Positions 35,633-43,450 of a stretch of 64,000 bases of DNA are shown here, one piece after another. Within the stretch, counting starts at the first letter, position 1. Each line of letters begins with the position of its first letter. Both the position numbers and the translations under genes were made by a program. The DNA comes from Frigoribacterium sp. Leaf8. GTDB lineage: Bacteria; Actinomycetota; Actinomycetes; Actinomycetales; Microbacteriaceae. The notes under the pieces were generated by a model. That model made no database searches. It had not been told where the DNA came from and worked only from the letters and a program-made list of their open reading frames with translations. The DNA is taken from contig NZ_LMKB01000001.1 in assembly GCF_001421165.1 (NCBI RefSeq), positions 393,184-457,183 of the forward strand, in the 5' to 3' direction.

Positions 35633-35962
35633 ATGGCAGACGACGGACGACAGCAGACCTGGGACGAGTTCCACGACGACGTGAACATGACGGCCTCGAC
35701 GCTGCGCGAGTGGCTCGACACCGACGAGTCGCGCGAGGTGGGGCAGAAGGACGGCGGCGAGTCCGTCGGGCACGAGAGCGGCCGGCACATCGTGCGCATC
35801 CTCGAGAAGAAGAAGGCCGACCTGACCGACGCCGACTGGAAGCACATGGAGAAGGTCCACGGCTACGTCGCGCGCCACTCGAAGCAGCGCCCCTCGGGTG
35901 ACGTCACCGACACGAAGTGGCGCTGGTCGCTCATGAACTGGGGCCACGACCCGCTGGCCTGA
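35633..35962 (+). CDS. DUF3140 domain protein
   Basis: The 109-residue basic protein matches DUF3140: WDEFHDDVNMTASTLREWLD, a central HESGRHIVRILEKKKADLTD, then DWKHMEKVHGYVARHSKQRP and a C-terminal KWRWSLMNWGHDP. It is small, soluble and of unknown role, possibly DNA-binding. ATG 35633 follows TTGGCT (35621-35626) after six bases. Confidence 0.85.
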   Translation: MADDGRQQTWDEFHDDVNMTASTLREWLDTDESREVGQKDGGESVGHESGRHIVRILEKKKADLTDADWKHMEKVHGYVARHSKQRPSGDVTDTKWRWSLMNWGHDPLA

Positions 35963-36019
35963 CCGGCGACCGGCCCGACCGGGCCGACCGGCGGCCCGCG
36001 GGACCGGCAGACTGGTCGG

Positions 36020-36694
36020 ATGAAGACCGCACTCGTCACCGGGGGCTCGCGGGGCATCGGCCTCGCCGTCGTCCGCGACCTCGCCCGCACCCACCACGTG
36101 ATCGTCCACGGACGGGACGAGGAGGCGCTGCGGGCGATCACCGCCGACCTCCCGTCCGCGACGGCGTGGGCCGCGGACCTCTCGGGCCCGGCCCTCACGG
36201 TGCCGCAGCTCGACGGGCTCGACGTGCTGGTGCACGCGGCCGGCGTCATCGGCGGGCGCGCCGTCGCCGACACGGAGCGCGACGACTGGCGGCGCGTCTT
36301 CGAGGTCAACGTGTTCGCCGTCGCCGAGGTGACGCGGCAGCTGCTGCCGGCGCTGCGGGCGGCGCAGGGCACGGTCGTGTCGATCAACAGCGGCTCGGGG
36401 TTCACGGCAGGGCCCGACGGCAGCACCTACGCGGCGAGCAAGTTCGCCCTGCGCGCGCTGACCGACGCCCTGCGCGAAGAGGAACGTCCGCACGGCGTCC
36501 GGGTCAGCTCGGTGCACCCGGGCCGCGTCGACACCGACATGCAGCACGAGTTGGTCACGGCCGAGGGCGGCACGTACGACACGTCGCTCTACCTCGAACC
36601 GCAGTCCGTCGCGGACGCGGTGCGGCTCGTGGTCGACCTGCCGCACGGGGCGACCGCCGAGGTCGTCTCGGTGCGCCCCACCCGCCGCGCCTAA
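36020..36694 (+). CDS. SDR family oxidoreductase
   Basis: The 224-residue classical short-chain dehydrogenase has ALVTGGSRGIGLAVVRDLA (NAD(P) site, residues about 4-22), LVHAAGVIGG, VSINSGSGFTAGPDGSTYAA followed by SKFA (Ser, Tyr, Lys) and VHPGRVDTDM. The substrate is unknown. CAGACT at 36008-36013 ends six bases before ATG 36020, compatible with a leaderless message. Confidence 0.87.
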   Translation: MKTALVTGGSRGIGLAVVRDLARTHHVIVHGRDEEALRAITADLPSATAWAADLSGPALTVPQLDGLDVLVHAAGVIGGRAVADTERDDWRRVFEVNVFAVAEVTRQLLPALRAAQGTVVSINSGSGFTAGPDGSTYAASKFALRALTDALREEERPHGVRVSSVHPGRVDTDMQHELVTAEGGTYDTSLYLEPQSVADAVRLVVDLPHGATAEVVSVRPTRRA

Positions 36695-36721
36695 CCCGCC
36701 GGGCAGCGAGGCCGGACGGGT

Positions 36722-36787
36722 GTCGCACCGCCGAACGAGCATCGCACCGCCCACTTCGGCGGTGCGATGTTCATCAGGCGGTGCGAC
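36722..36787. repeat. family B intergenic palindrome
   Basis: An outer perfect 11-bp pair (GTCGCACCGCC at 36722-36732 with 36777-36787) encloses an inner pair built from the same GCACCGCC word. It lies between two convergent genes and is related to the copies at 40464 and 62363. Confidence 0.85.
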
Positions 36788-36794
36788 GCCCATC

Positions 36795-36858
36795 GGGTGG
36801 TGCGGACCGCGGGTGGTGCGGACCGCGGGCGGTGCGGACCGCGGGTGGTGCCGACCGC
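36795..36858. repeat. four tandem 16-bp units
   Basis: GGGTGGTGCGGACCGC is repeated four times with two single-base differences, directly behind the family B palindrome. Confidence 0.9.
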
Positions 36859-36865
36859 GGGTGGG

Positions 36866-37078
36866 TCAGCTGTAGTCGTGGCCCGAGACGCCGAGGGACC
36901 GGTAGACGTACTCGCCGCCCTCGCTGGCGTCGTCGTCGAGCTCCCACATCAGGTCCTCGCCGTCGGAGGCCCCGGGACGCGTGACGCTCTTCTGCGGCAG
37001 CCCGTCGATGAGGGTGAGTTCTTCGGTGGTGGTCTCGTCGTGGCCGACGAAGCGGGCGGTGTAGGTCTGGTCGCTCAT
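36866..37078 (-). CDS. small acidic hypothetical protein, 70 residues
   Basis: The protein reads TYTARFVGHDETTTEELTLI, DGLPQKSVTRPGASDGEDLM and a Gly/Tyr-rich end; it is strongly acidic and soluble. I do not recognise the family. ATG 37078 has TACCGT seven bases before it. Back-to-back with the zwf promoter. Confidence 0.65.
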   Translation of the reverse strand: MSDQTYTARFVGHDETTTEELTLIDGLPQKSVTRPGASDGEDLMWELDDDASEGGEYVYRSLGVSGHDYS

Positions 37079-37085
37079 GGCGTGG

Positions 37086-37091
37086 ACGGTA
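37086..37091 (-). promoter_or_regulatory. -10 box of the 70-residue gene, leaderless spacing
   Basis: TACCGT on the minus strand ends seven bases before ATG 37078. Confidence 0.4.
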
Positions 37092-37152
37092 CGCCGGGTG
37101 CTCCGAGGCGGCCCGTCGCACCCCCTCCCGGGCGCGGCCGGGCGCGGCCCAC

Positions 37153-37158
37153 TACCGT
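37153..37158 (+). promoter_or_regulatory. -10 box of zwf, leaderless spacing
   Basis: TACCGT ends seven bases before ATG 37166. Confidence 0.45.
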
Positions 37159-37165
37159 TCACGGC

Positions 37166-38614
37166 ATGAGTGCGAAGAAGGCCCCCGAGCCGGCGACCCT
37201 GTTGATCCTGGGCGCGAGCGGGGACCTCGCCGCGCGCCTCCTGATGCCCGGCCTCGGCGGCCTGTTGTCGATCGAACCTCCCCGGCGCGTGCAGCTGATC
37301 GGCGCCGGCGTCGAGGAGTACACCGATGCCGAGTGGAAGGCACGCGTGAAGACGTCGTTCGACAGCGTCCACGCGAGCGGCCCCGCCGTCGACGCGTTGC
37401 TCGAGTCGACCACGTACATCACGGCCGACGTGACCGGGGCCGACGGCCTCCGCGGCCTCCTCGAGGCCTGTGACGCGCCTCCGTCCATCTACTTCGCGCT
37501 GCCGCCGGCCATCACCGAGAAGGCCTGTGCCGCCCTCCGCGAGGTCGACCTGCCCGAGGGCACGGCGCTCGCCCTCGAGAAGCCGTTCGGCACCGACCTC
37601 GCCAGTGCGAAGAAGCTCAACCGCGAGGTGCTGAAGCTCGTGCACGAGGACCAGGTGCACCGTGTCGACCACTTCCTGGGCCGCTCGACCGTGCTCAACC
37701 TGCTCGGCCTGCGGTTCGCGAACCGCCTGATCGAGCCCATGCTCAACAACCAGCACGTCGAGAGCATCGAGATCGTCTACGACGAAGAACTCGGCCTCGA
37801 GAACCGCGCGCGCTACTACGACCACGCCGGCGCCATGGTCGACATGATCCAGAGCCACCTGCTGCAGGTGATGGCCGTGCTGACGATGAACGCTCCCGCC
37901 ACGCTCGGCGCGGCCGACCTGCGCGACGAGAAGGAGTTGGTGCTGCGCGCGACCCACGTCTGGGACGACGACGCCGTCGCGAACTCCCGCCGTGCCCGCT
38001 ACGGCGAGGGCGAGGTGGACGGCCGCACCCTGCCCGCCTACGTCGACGAGGACGGCGTGGACGCGTCGCTCGAGACCGAGACGCTGGCCGAGGTCGTCGT
38101 CGAGGTGGCGAACTGGCGGTGGGCCGGCGTGCCGATCCTGCTGCGCTCCGGCAAGGCCCTGGCCTCGCGTCGCCGCGAGATCGTCATCACGTTCCGCCCG
38201 CCCACCCACGTCCCGAAGGAGTTCGTCGGCGGAGGCACCCCCGACCGCCTGCGCATCGCGATCTCACCCGACGAGATGTCGCTCGAGCTGAACGTCAACG
38301 GCCCGGGCGACTCGTACGACCTGTCGCGCGCCTCCCTGCACGCCGACTTCGGCGCGGCCGACCTGACGGCCTATGGCGAGGTGCTCGAGGGCATCCTCGA
38401 CGACGACCCGACGCTCTCGGTGCGCGGCGACTCGGCGGAGGAGGGGTGGCGCATCGTCGCCCCCGTCGTCAAGGCCTGGAAGACCGGCGAGGTCGCGATC
38501 GACGAGTACCCGGCGGGGTCGGCCGGACCGACGTCCTGGCCCGCAGGCGTCCACCAGAACGAGCCCGCCGTCCGCGCGCGCGAGGGCGCGAAGCTGGCGC
38601 ACCGCGAGGACTGA
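37166..38614 (+). CDS. zwf: glucose-6-phosphate dehydrogenase
   Basis: The 482-residue enzyme has LLILGASGDLAARLLMPGL (NADP-binding, residues about 11-29), ALEKPFGTDLASAKKLNRE and the active-site motif RVDHFLGR (about 167-174) with the catalytic His. It oxidises glucose 6-phosphate in the pentose phosphate pathway. The C-terminus SSWPAGVHQ-like segment (SWPAGVHQNEP) is usual. Unlike many actinobacterial zwf genes it stands alone, without tal, opcA or gnd nearby, so it may be a second isoform. Confidence 0.92.
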   Translation: MSAKKAPEPATLLILGASGDLAARLLMPGLGGLLSIEPPRRVQLIGAGVEEYTDAEWKARVKTSFDSVHASGPAVDALLESTTYITADVTGADGLRGLLEACDAPPSIYFALPPAITEKACAALREVDLPEGTALALEKPFGTDLASAKKLNREVLKLVHEDQVHRVDHFLGRSTVLNLLGLRFANRLIEPMLNNQHVESIEIVYDEELGLENRARYYDHAGAMVDMIQSHLLQVMAVLTMNAPATLGAADLRDEKELVLRATHVWDDDAVANSRRARYGEGEVDGRTLPAYVDEDGVDASLETETLAEVVVEVANWRWAGVPILLRSGKALASRRREIVITFRPPTHVPKEFVGGGTPDRLRIAISPDEMSLELNVNGPGDSYDLSRASLHADFGAADLTAYGEVLEGILDDDPTLSVRGDSAEEGWRIVAPVVKAWKTGEVAIDEYPAGSAGPTSWPAGVHQNEPAVRAREGAKLAHRED

Positions 38615-38663
38615 GCCGGACCCGGCAGGCGCACGCCGCCTCGCGCACGCCGCCCCGCGCACG

Positions 38664-38723
38664 CCGCCACGAGGTGAACGATCCGCCACGCGATCGTGTG
38701 GCGGCGTGTTTACTTCGTGGCGG
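38664..38723. repeat. family A intergenic palindrome, second copy
   Basis: Left end CCGCCACGA (38664-38672) and right end TCGTGGCGG match perfectly, with an imperfect middle. The right half is nearly the same as that of the copy at 17849-17902. It lies between convergent zwf and transglutaminase genes. Confidence 0.8.
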
Positions 38724-38795
38724 AGTGGGTCGGGGCCAGGGCGGGGCGGCAGGCAGGGGCGGCGCGAGTGCAGGAGGCGCGGTGCCGGCGGGCGG

Positions 38796-39626
38796 TCATC
38801 CGAGGCTGACGAAGGTGCTCACGTCGTCGCGCGGCAGCTCGTCGGCGACGGCTCCCACCTGCATCCCCGCGACCGTGACGCGGCCGCCGTGGCTCGAGAG
38901 GAACGCGGTGTCGGAGGCGTCCCGTCCGGTCGCGATGCGCAGGAGCGTCTGACGCGGGGCCAGCCCGGTCGCGTCGACCACGTGCCAGGCACCGTCGACG
39001 AAGGCCTCGGCCACGGCGTGGAAGTCCATCGGGGACAGGCCCGGGGCGTAGACGCTGACGAGCCGCGCGGGAACGTCGAGCCCCCGCAGCAGGGCGATCA
39101 CGAGGTGCGCGTAGTCGCGGCAGACGCCCTGCCGGTCGAGCAGGGTCTGCACCGCGCCGTCGGTCGGCGCGCTGGCCCCGGGCACGTAGGCGAGGTGCGA
39201 GCCGACCCACGTCGCGACCGCGGCCAGCAGCTCGCGCCCCTCGAGCCCGCCGAACTCGGCGCGGGCGGTGGGGCTGAGCGTGTCCGACTCGCAGTAGCGG
39301 CTGGGGCGCCGGTAGCGCACGAGGTCGAGGTCGTCGACGGCGGGCTCGTCGAGTCGTCCGTCGACGACGACCCGGTAGTCGACGGTGACCCGGCCGGCCC
39401 CGACCTCGCACAGGTGGAGGAGGGTTCCGTGGTGGTCGTGCAGCTCGCGGACCTCGAGGGGTGCGCCGTGCTGGGTGACGGCCAGCGCCTCCTCGGTGAT
39501 GCGGGCGGTGCCGGCCTGCGCCACCGCGTCGGGCGCGGCGTAGGCGCGGGAGGCGGCGATCGACAGGACGAACTCGGCGGGGCCGTCGACGTCGAACTCG
39601 AGCCGGGCGGACGCGGTGCGCTTCAT
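38796..39626 (-). CDS. transglutaminase-like domain protein
   Basis: The 276-residue protein has an N-terminal beta-sandwich of about 110 residues and a C-terminal transglutaminase/protease fold with the triad in GVCRDYAHLVIALLR (Cys), MDFHAVAEAFVDG (His) and WHVVDATGL (Asp). Such proteins may act as peptidases or amide cross-linkers; which is unknown. There is no signal peptide. ATG 39626 has CACCCT six bases before it. Confidence 0.85.
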   Translation of the reverse strand: MKRTASARLEFDVDGPAEFVLSIAASRAYAAPDAVAQAGTARITEEALAVTQHGAPLEVRELHDHHGTLLHLCEVGAGRVTVDYRVVVDGRLDEPAVDDLDLVRYRRPSRYCESDTLSPTARAEFGGLEGRELLAAVATWVGSHLAYVPGASAPTDGAVQTLLDRQGVCRDYAHLVIALLRGLDVPARLVSVYAPGLSPMDFHAVAEAFVDGAWHVVDATGLAPRQTLLRIATGRDASDTAFLSSHGGRVTVAGMQVGAVADELPRDDVSTFVSLG

Positions 39627-39739
39627 GACCAGAGGGTGGCACGGTCGTGAGTCGAACGTGTTTCGGGGTCCGCCGTGAAGCGGCTGCGACCCTGCTGGGA
39701 CCGTCGCTCGATGTCGGTGGTGGCGGGTTGGATGAGCGC

Positions 39740-40036
39740 ATGCCCTCGTACCGCGTCACGCTCACCGTCGGCACCCTGCGACCCGGGGTGCGGCCCGACT
39801 CGGTGCTGCCCGCGGCCGCCGCGAGTGCGGCCGGGTTGACGACCGTCGAGGCCAGCGACGTCACGCTCGTGCGCGGTGAGCCACGGTTGGTGGTGCGCTA
39901 CGAATGCGCCGCCGACGAGCCCGCGCACCGCATCGGGGCCGTCGTCGAGGCGACCGTGGGCGAGCTGGCCGACGTGGTCCAGGGACGCGTGACGCGCCGC
40001 GACGGCGGGGCGTGGACGCTGGTGGGCGCGGTCTGA
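39740..40036 (+). CDS. hypothetical protein, 98 residues
   Basis: The protein starts MPSYRVTLTVGTLRPGVRPD and alternates predicted beta-strands (DVTLVRGEPRLVVRYEC) with a helix (IGAVVEATVGELADVVQG), a ferredoxin-like pattern. No known motif is recognised. TTGGAT (39728-39733) ends six bases before ATG 39740. The small lipoprotein gene follows after 62 bases. Confidence 0.65.
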   Translation: MPSYRVTLTVGTLRPGVRPDSVLPAAAASAAGLTTVEASDVTLVRGEPRLVVRYECAADEPAHRIGAVVEATVGELADVVQGRVTRRDGGAWTLVGAV

Positions 40037-40086
40037 CCCGGGTGAGGTCGGGCCGGCGGTCCGCGATGCCCGGCACCCGCCGCGCG

Positions 40087-40092
40087 TAGGCT
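40087..40092 (+). promoter_or_regulatory. -10 box of small lipoprotein gene, leaderless spacing
   Basis: TAGGCT ends six bases before ATG 40099. Confidence 0.5.
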
Positions 40093-40098
40093 CCCGAC

Positions 40099-40398
40099 AT
40101 GGGGACGACGACGCGGACGCTGCTCACGACCACTGCTCGCACGGGGGTGGCCGCAGCGATGGTCCTGCTCGCCTCGGGGCTGCTGACCGCTTGTAGCGAC
40201 GGCGACGACGACCCCGTGGTGACCGTCAGCCCGAGCGTCAGCCCGTCGGCGACGCCCGAGAGCCCGACACCGGCGCCCGCGCCTCCCACCGACGGCATCG
40301 TGACGCCCTCGCCGGGCCCGACCAGCCCCAGCCCGCGTCCCACACCGGTCACCACCGACAAGCCCACCGACCGGCAGACGATCCCCCCGCAGAACTAG
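40099..40398 (+). CDS. small Pro/Ser/Thr-rich lipoprotein
   Basis: The 99-residue product has a lipoprotein signal (ARTGVAAAMVLLASGLLTAC, lipid Cys near residue 32) followed by a disordered Pro/Ser/Thr tail (TPESPTPAPAPPTDGIVTPS and similar). It would be a surface stalk without a folded domain. The function is unknown. Confidence 0.65.
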   Translation: MGTTTRTLLTTTARTGVAAAMVLLASGLLTACSDGDDDPVVTVSPSVSPSATPESPTPAPAPPTDGIVTPSPGPTSPSPRPTPVTTDKPTDRQTIPPQN

Positions 40399-40407
40399 CG
40401 GTCGCGC

Positions 40408-40463
40408 CCCGTGGCGCGGCAGTGCAGGCCCGTGGCGCGGCAGTACGCCCCCGTGGCGCGGCA
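40408..40463. repeat. 21-bp tandem repeat, nearly three copies
   Basis: Units starting CCCGTGGCGCGGCA are at 40408, 40429 and 40450 and run straight into the family B palindrome. Confidence 0.85.
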
Positions 40464-40527
40464 TCGCACCACGAACTGAACGTCGCACCGCGGATTTCCG
40501 CGGTGCGACGTTCAGGAGGCGGTGCGA
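40464..40527. repeat. family B intergenic palindrome, second copy
   Basis: A perfect 17-bp stem (40477-40493 with 40498-40514) closes a 4-base loop, and an outer TCGCACC/GGTGCGA pair (40464-40470, 40521-40527) flanks it. It lies between convergent genes. Confidence 0.88.
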
Positions 40528-40567
40528 CGTCCGGCAGGCGAGGCGACCCGGCCCCGGGCCGACCCGC

Positions 40568-41464
40568 TCAGTACCAGTTGACGGACTGCGAGTGCGACCA
40601 GGCGCCGCACGGGGTGCCGTAGACCGACTTGATGTAGCCGAGCCCCCAGGTGATCTGCGTCTTGGCGCTCGTGGCCCAGTCGCTCCCGGCCGAGGCCATC
40701 TTGCTGCCGGGCAGCGCCTGCGGGATGCCGGTCGCGCCGCTGGGGTTGTAGGCCTTGTAGTTCCAGCCCGACTCCTTCGTCCAGAGCGAGACGAGGCACG
40801 AGAACTGGTCGCTGCCCCAGCCGTACTGGGACGACGCGAGGGACTGGGCCGTGGCCTTGGCCCCGTCGACCGAGTTGTCGGCGGCGGCGCGGGCGGCCTC
40901 GGCGGCGGCCGCGGCGTCGGCGGCGGCCTTCGCCTCGGCGGCTGCCTGGGCCTCGGCGGCGGCCTGCGCGGCAGCGGCGGCGGCAGCGGCCTGTCGGTCG
41001 GCCTCGGCGGCGGCCGACTGGACGGTCTGCGCCGAGAGCGCGGTCTTCTCGACGCGGTCGTTCAGCGTCGAGGCGTCGAGCTTCTCGTAGTCGGCCAGGG
41101 AGGCGACCTGGGTCTGCAAGTCGCTGGCGTCGGTCCGGCTCGAGGTCGAGGCCACGACCTGGTTCGCGATCTGGATCGTCGAGCGCGCCTTGGCCTGGGC
41201 CAACGAGGTGGCGATGTCCGCCTTCTGCTGCTTGACGTCGGCGGCGTGCTGCTCGGCCGAGATGGTGTCGGCACCGGCGGCCGACATCGAGGTGACCGCG
41301 AAGCCGGTGCCGGTGACGAGGGCGACCGCGGCGACGCCACCGATCAGCGAGAGGCGACGACGGGCGGTGCGACGGCGTCCGGCGGAGAGCGAGCGGCGCG
41401 TGGCGGGAGCCTCGGCGGCGGTCGCGGCGTCCGCGCCGGAGGCAGGGGTGTTCTCGGGGGTCAT
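40568..41464 (-). CDS. lytic transglycosylase-like wall protein with coiled coil
   Basis: The 298-residue exported protein has a basic cytoplasmic start, a transmembrane or signal segment (LIGGVAAVALVTGTGFAVTS, about residues 40-59), an Ala/Gln/Glu-rich coiled coil (about 70-215) and a C-terminal domain from about 225 with FSCLVSLWTKESGWNYKAYN, GATGIPQALPGSKM and WGLGYIKSVYGTPCGAW. This is the SLT/aggregation-promoting-factor type domain, whose Glu in KESGWN is the expected acid for peptidoglycan cleavage. GAGGA precedes ATG 41464. The coiled coil may regulate it as in RipA/CwlO-like enzymes (inference). Confidence 0.82.
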   Translation of the reverse strand: MTPENTPASGADAATAAEAPATRRSLSAGRRRTARRRLSLIGGVAAVALVTGTGFAVTSMSAAGADTISAEQHAADVKQQKADIATSLAQAKARSTIQIANQVVASTSSRTDASDLQTQVASLADYEKLDASTLNDRVEKTALSAQTVQSAAAEADRQAAAAAAAAQAAAEAQAAAEAKAAADAAAAAEAARAAADNSVDGAKATAQSLASSQYGWGSDQFSCLVSLWTKESGWNYKAYNPSGATGIPQALPGSKMASAGSDWATSAKTQITWGLGYIKSVYGTPCGAWSHSQSVNWY

Positions 41465-41777
41465 GTGGTCCTCGTGCTCGGCCGACCCGCGCCTCCGTTC
41501 GGGCAGGGCGCACACGGCGATGCCGCACGGGCGCGGGGCGCTCGGGGCGGCGGGGCCCCGCGGCAGAGGCGGGGGAAGCCGTGACAGGTCGGTGTCGGTC
41601 TCGCGAGGCCGTGGGGCCCCGACTCGTCCGCCGCAGCTGCCCTGCCGAGTCGGGACTCGATCGGGAGGGGCGCACGCGCCCGGGCGAAGTGACGAGTATG
41701 CAGAGACTTCCTGAGTAGAACCACACAATGCACTGTCGAACCGGGCAGTCCGGCGCATCATCCCAGCGGATGACATC
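41465..41777 (-). promoter_or_regulatory. long GC-rich leader of the wall hydrolase gene
   Basis: CATACT on the minus strand (41695-41700) is the likely -10 box, giving a leader of about 225 bases. It contains a strong hairpin (CCCGACTCG at 41618-41626 with 41646-41654). The core motifs of the c-di-AMP (ydaO) riboswitch are not present. Confidence 0.4.
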
Positions 41778-41817
41778 GGCCCGCGCCTCGCTCATCCGAG
41801 CGAAGGAGGCGCGGGCC
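41778..41817. terminator. hairpin from an inverted pair of the dispersed motif
   Basis: GGCCCGCGCCTC (41778-41789) pairs with GAGGCGCGGGCC (41806-41817). The inner GCTC/GAGC also pairs. It lies 22 bases behind the AI-2E transporter gene and can stop its transcript; no T-tract. Confidence 0.55.
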
Positions 41818-41838
41818 GGGCAGGTCAGCGGCTCGCGA

Positions 41839-43062
41839 TCACGACGTCTCGGGTGCCGCCACGAGGTCGTCCGCGACGCGAGTTCGACGCCAGGCCCCCG
41901 TCGCCACGTACTTGACCATCACGTTGAGCACGGCGACCGTCGGCACGGCGAAGAGCGCGCCCGGGATGCCGGCCACGTACGACCCTCCCGCCACGGCGAA
42001 GACCACCGCGAGCGGATGCACGCGGACGGCCGAACCCATGACCAGCGGCTGCAGCACGTGGGCCTCGAGCAGGTGCACGACGAGCACTCCGGCCAGCATG
42101 ACCACGGCCTGGACCGGCCCCGCGAACACGAGGGCGACGATCACGGCGAGCGCGCCGGTCACGATGGCCCCGACGACCGGGATGAACGACGCCAGGAAGA
42201 CGAGGATCGCGATCGGCACGGCGAGCGGCAGCCCGAGGAAGAACGCGATGAGGCCGATGCCGACGGCGTTGACCGCGGCGACGACGATCTGCACGCGGAC
42301 GAACGAGGTCAGCGTGTGCCAGCCGGCCTGGCCGGCCCCGTCGACGGCGGGGCGCGCCGCCTTCGGGAAGAGGCGGACGGTCCAGGCCCAGACCCCGCGA
42401 CCGTCGATCATCAGGAAGATCGTGGCGAACAGGGTCAGCAGTCCCCCGGCCAGCAGGTGCCCGGCCGCGGTGCCGATCGACAGCACGCCGCTGAGGATCG
42501 CCTTGCTCTCGGTCTGCAGTGCGTTCTGCGCGTCCTTGAGGTAGCCGGTCACGTCGGCGTTCGTGAGGCTCAACGGCGGCCCCTGGAGCAGGGTCGTCAG
42601 CTGGTCGTACTGCGCGACGGACTGCTTCTCGATCTGCGGCAGTCCGGCCCGGATCTGCGTCACGGCGAGCAGCACGAGGCCCCCGACGACGACCACCCCG
42701 GCCAGCAACGCGGCCACGATGGCGAGCCACCGCGGCCACCGGTGCCGGTGCAGGAACCCCGCGACCGGCACCAGGAACGCCGACACGAGGATCGCGATCA
42801 ACAGCGGCACGACGATCTCCTCGAGCGTGGCGATCAGCCAGAAGAGCACCGCCAGCGCGGCGGCGACCGCGAGCAGGCGCCAGGCCCAGGCCCCCGCGAT
42901 CAGCATGCCCGGGGGCAGCGTGGCCGGGGGCAGCACGGCCACGGGCGGCACGGCCGAGGGCGTCTCGGCCGCGGCCGGGTCGGCGGTGCGGGTCGCGTCG
43001 TCCGCGACGCCCCCGTCTGTGGCTGCACCCTGGGGGTGCTGGGAGCGACGTGAGAACTTCAT
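41839..43062 (-). CDS. AI-2E family transporter (YdiK/TqsA-like permease)
   Basis: The 407-residue membrane protein has about eight hydrophobic helices after a 50-residue cytoplasmic tail. Typical blocks are VVPLLIAILVSAFLVPVAGF, FLASFIPVVGAIVTGALAV and HVLQPLVMGSAVRVHPLAVV. The family includes autoinducer-2 exporters and sodium/proton antiporters, so the cargo is open. ATG 43062 is set by the family start and by GACACT six bases upstream; upstream in-frame starts add non-homologous sequence. Confidence 0.85.
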   Translation of the reverse strand: MKFSRRSQHPQGAATDGGVADDATRTADPAAAETPSAVPPVAVLPPATLPPGMLIAGAWAWRLLAVAAALAVLFWLIATLEEIVVPLLIAILVSAFLVPVAGFLHRHRWPRWLAIVAALLAGVVVVGGLVLLAVTQIRAGLPQIEKQSVAQYDQLTTLLQGPPLSLTNADVTGYLKDAQNALQTESKAILSGVLSIGTAAGHLLAGGLLTLFATIFLMIDGRGVWAWTVRLFPKAARPAVDGAGQAGWHTLTSFVRVQIVVAAVNAVGIGLIAFFLGLPLAVPIAILVFLASFIPVVGAIVTGALAVIVALVFAGPVQAVVMLAGVLVVHLLEAHVLQPLVMGSAVRVHPLAVVFAVAGGSYVAGIPGALFAVPTVAVLNVMVKYVATGAWRRTRVADDLVAAPETS

Positions 43063-43188
43063 GAGCCGAGTGTCCGGCCGCGTGGCTATCAACCGGCTGT
43101 GACTTCGCTGACCCGCCCCGCGCCTCCTCGGCTCGCCCTCGACCACCGCATGGTGGGCGCACCGGCCACCGGCCACCGGGTGGGCCGG

Positions 43189-43410
43189 TCAGCCCTCGGG
43201 CGCGAACCTCGGGCCGTCGTACCCGTCGCGTCGCACGTGCTCGGACCAGGCCGCGAGGGGCCGAACCCAGAGGCCCTGCTCGCCGTAGAGCGCGCGGTAG
43301 ACGACGAGCGGCTCGTCGGTCTCGCTGTGGCGGGCGGTGCCGAGCACCTCGTAACGGCCGCCCTTGAAGTGGCGGTAGAACCCGGGGGCGGGAGGGGTGT
43401 CGGCGGTCAT
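43189..43410 (-). CDS. DUF1653 domain protein
   Basis: The 73-residue protein is a single DUF1653 domain: GFYRHFKGGRYEVLGTARHS, ETDEPLVVYRALYGEQGLWV and RPLAAWSEHV. The fold is SH3-like and the role is unknown. It lies head to head with the carboxylesterase gene. Confidence 0.88.
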   Translation of the reverse strand: MTADTPPAPGFYRHFKGGRYEVLGTARHSETDEPLVVYRALYGEQGLWVRPLAAWSEHVRRDGYDGPRFAPEG

Positions 43411-43416
43411 CCCGCG

Positions 43417-43422
43417 AGCCTA
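43417..43422 (-). promoter_or_regulatory. -10 box of DUF1653 gene, leaderless spacing
   Basis: TAGGCT on the minus strand ends six bases before ATG 43410. Confidence 0.5.
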
Positions 43423-43450
43423 GACGGGCGGTGAGGGGCACCATGGTCGG

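Noticed and set aside
41465-41777. c-di-AMP (ydaO) riboswitch
   Set aside because: Position before a wall hydrolase is suggestive, but the conserved core motifs of the class are absent.
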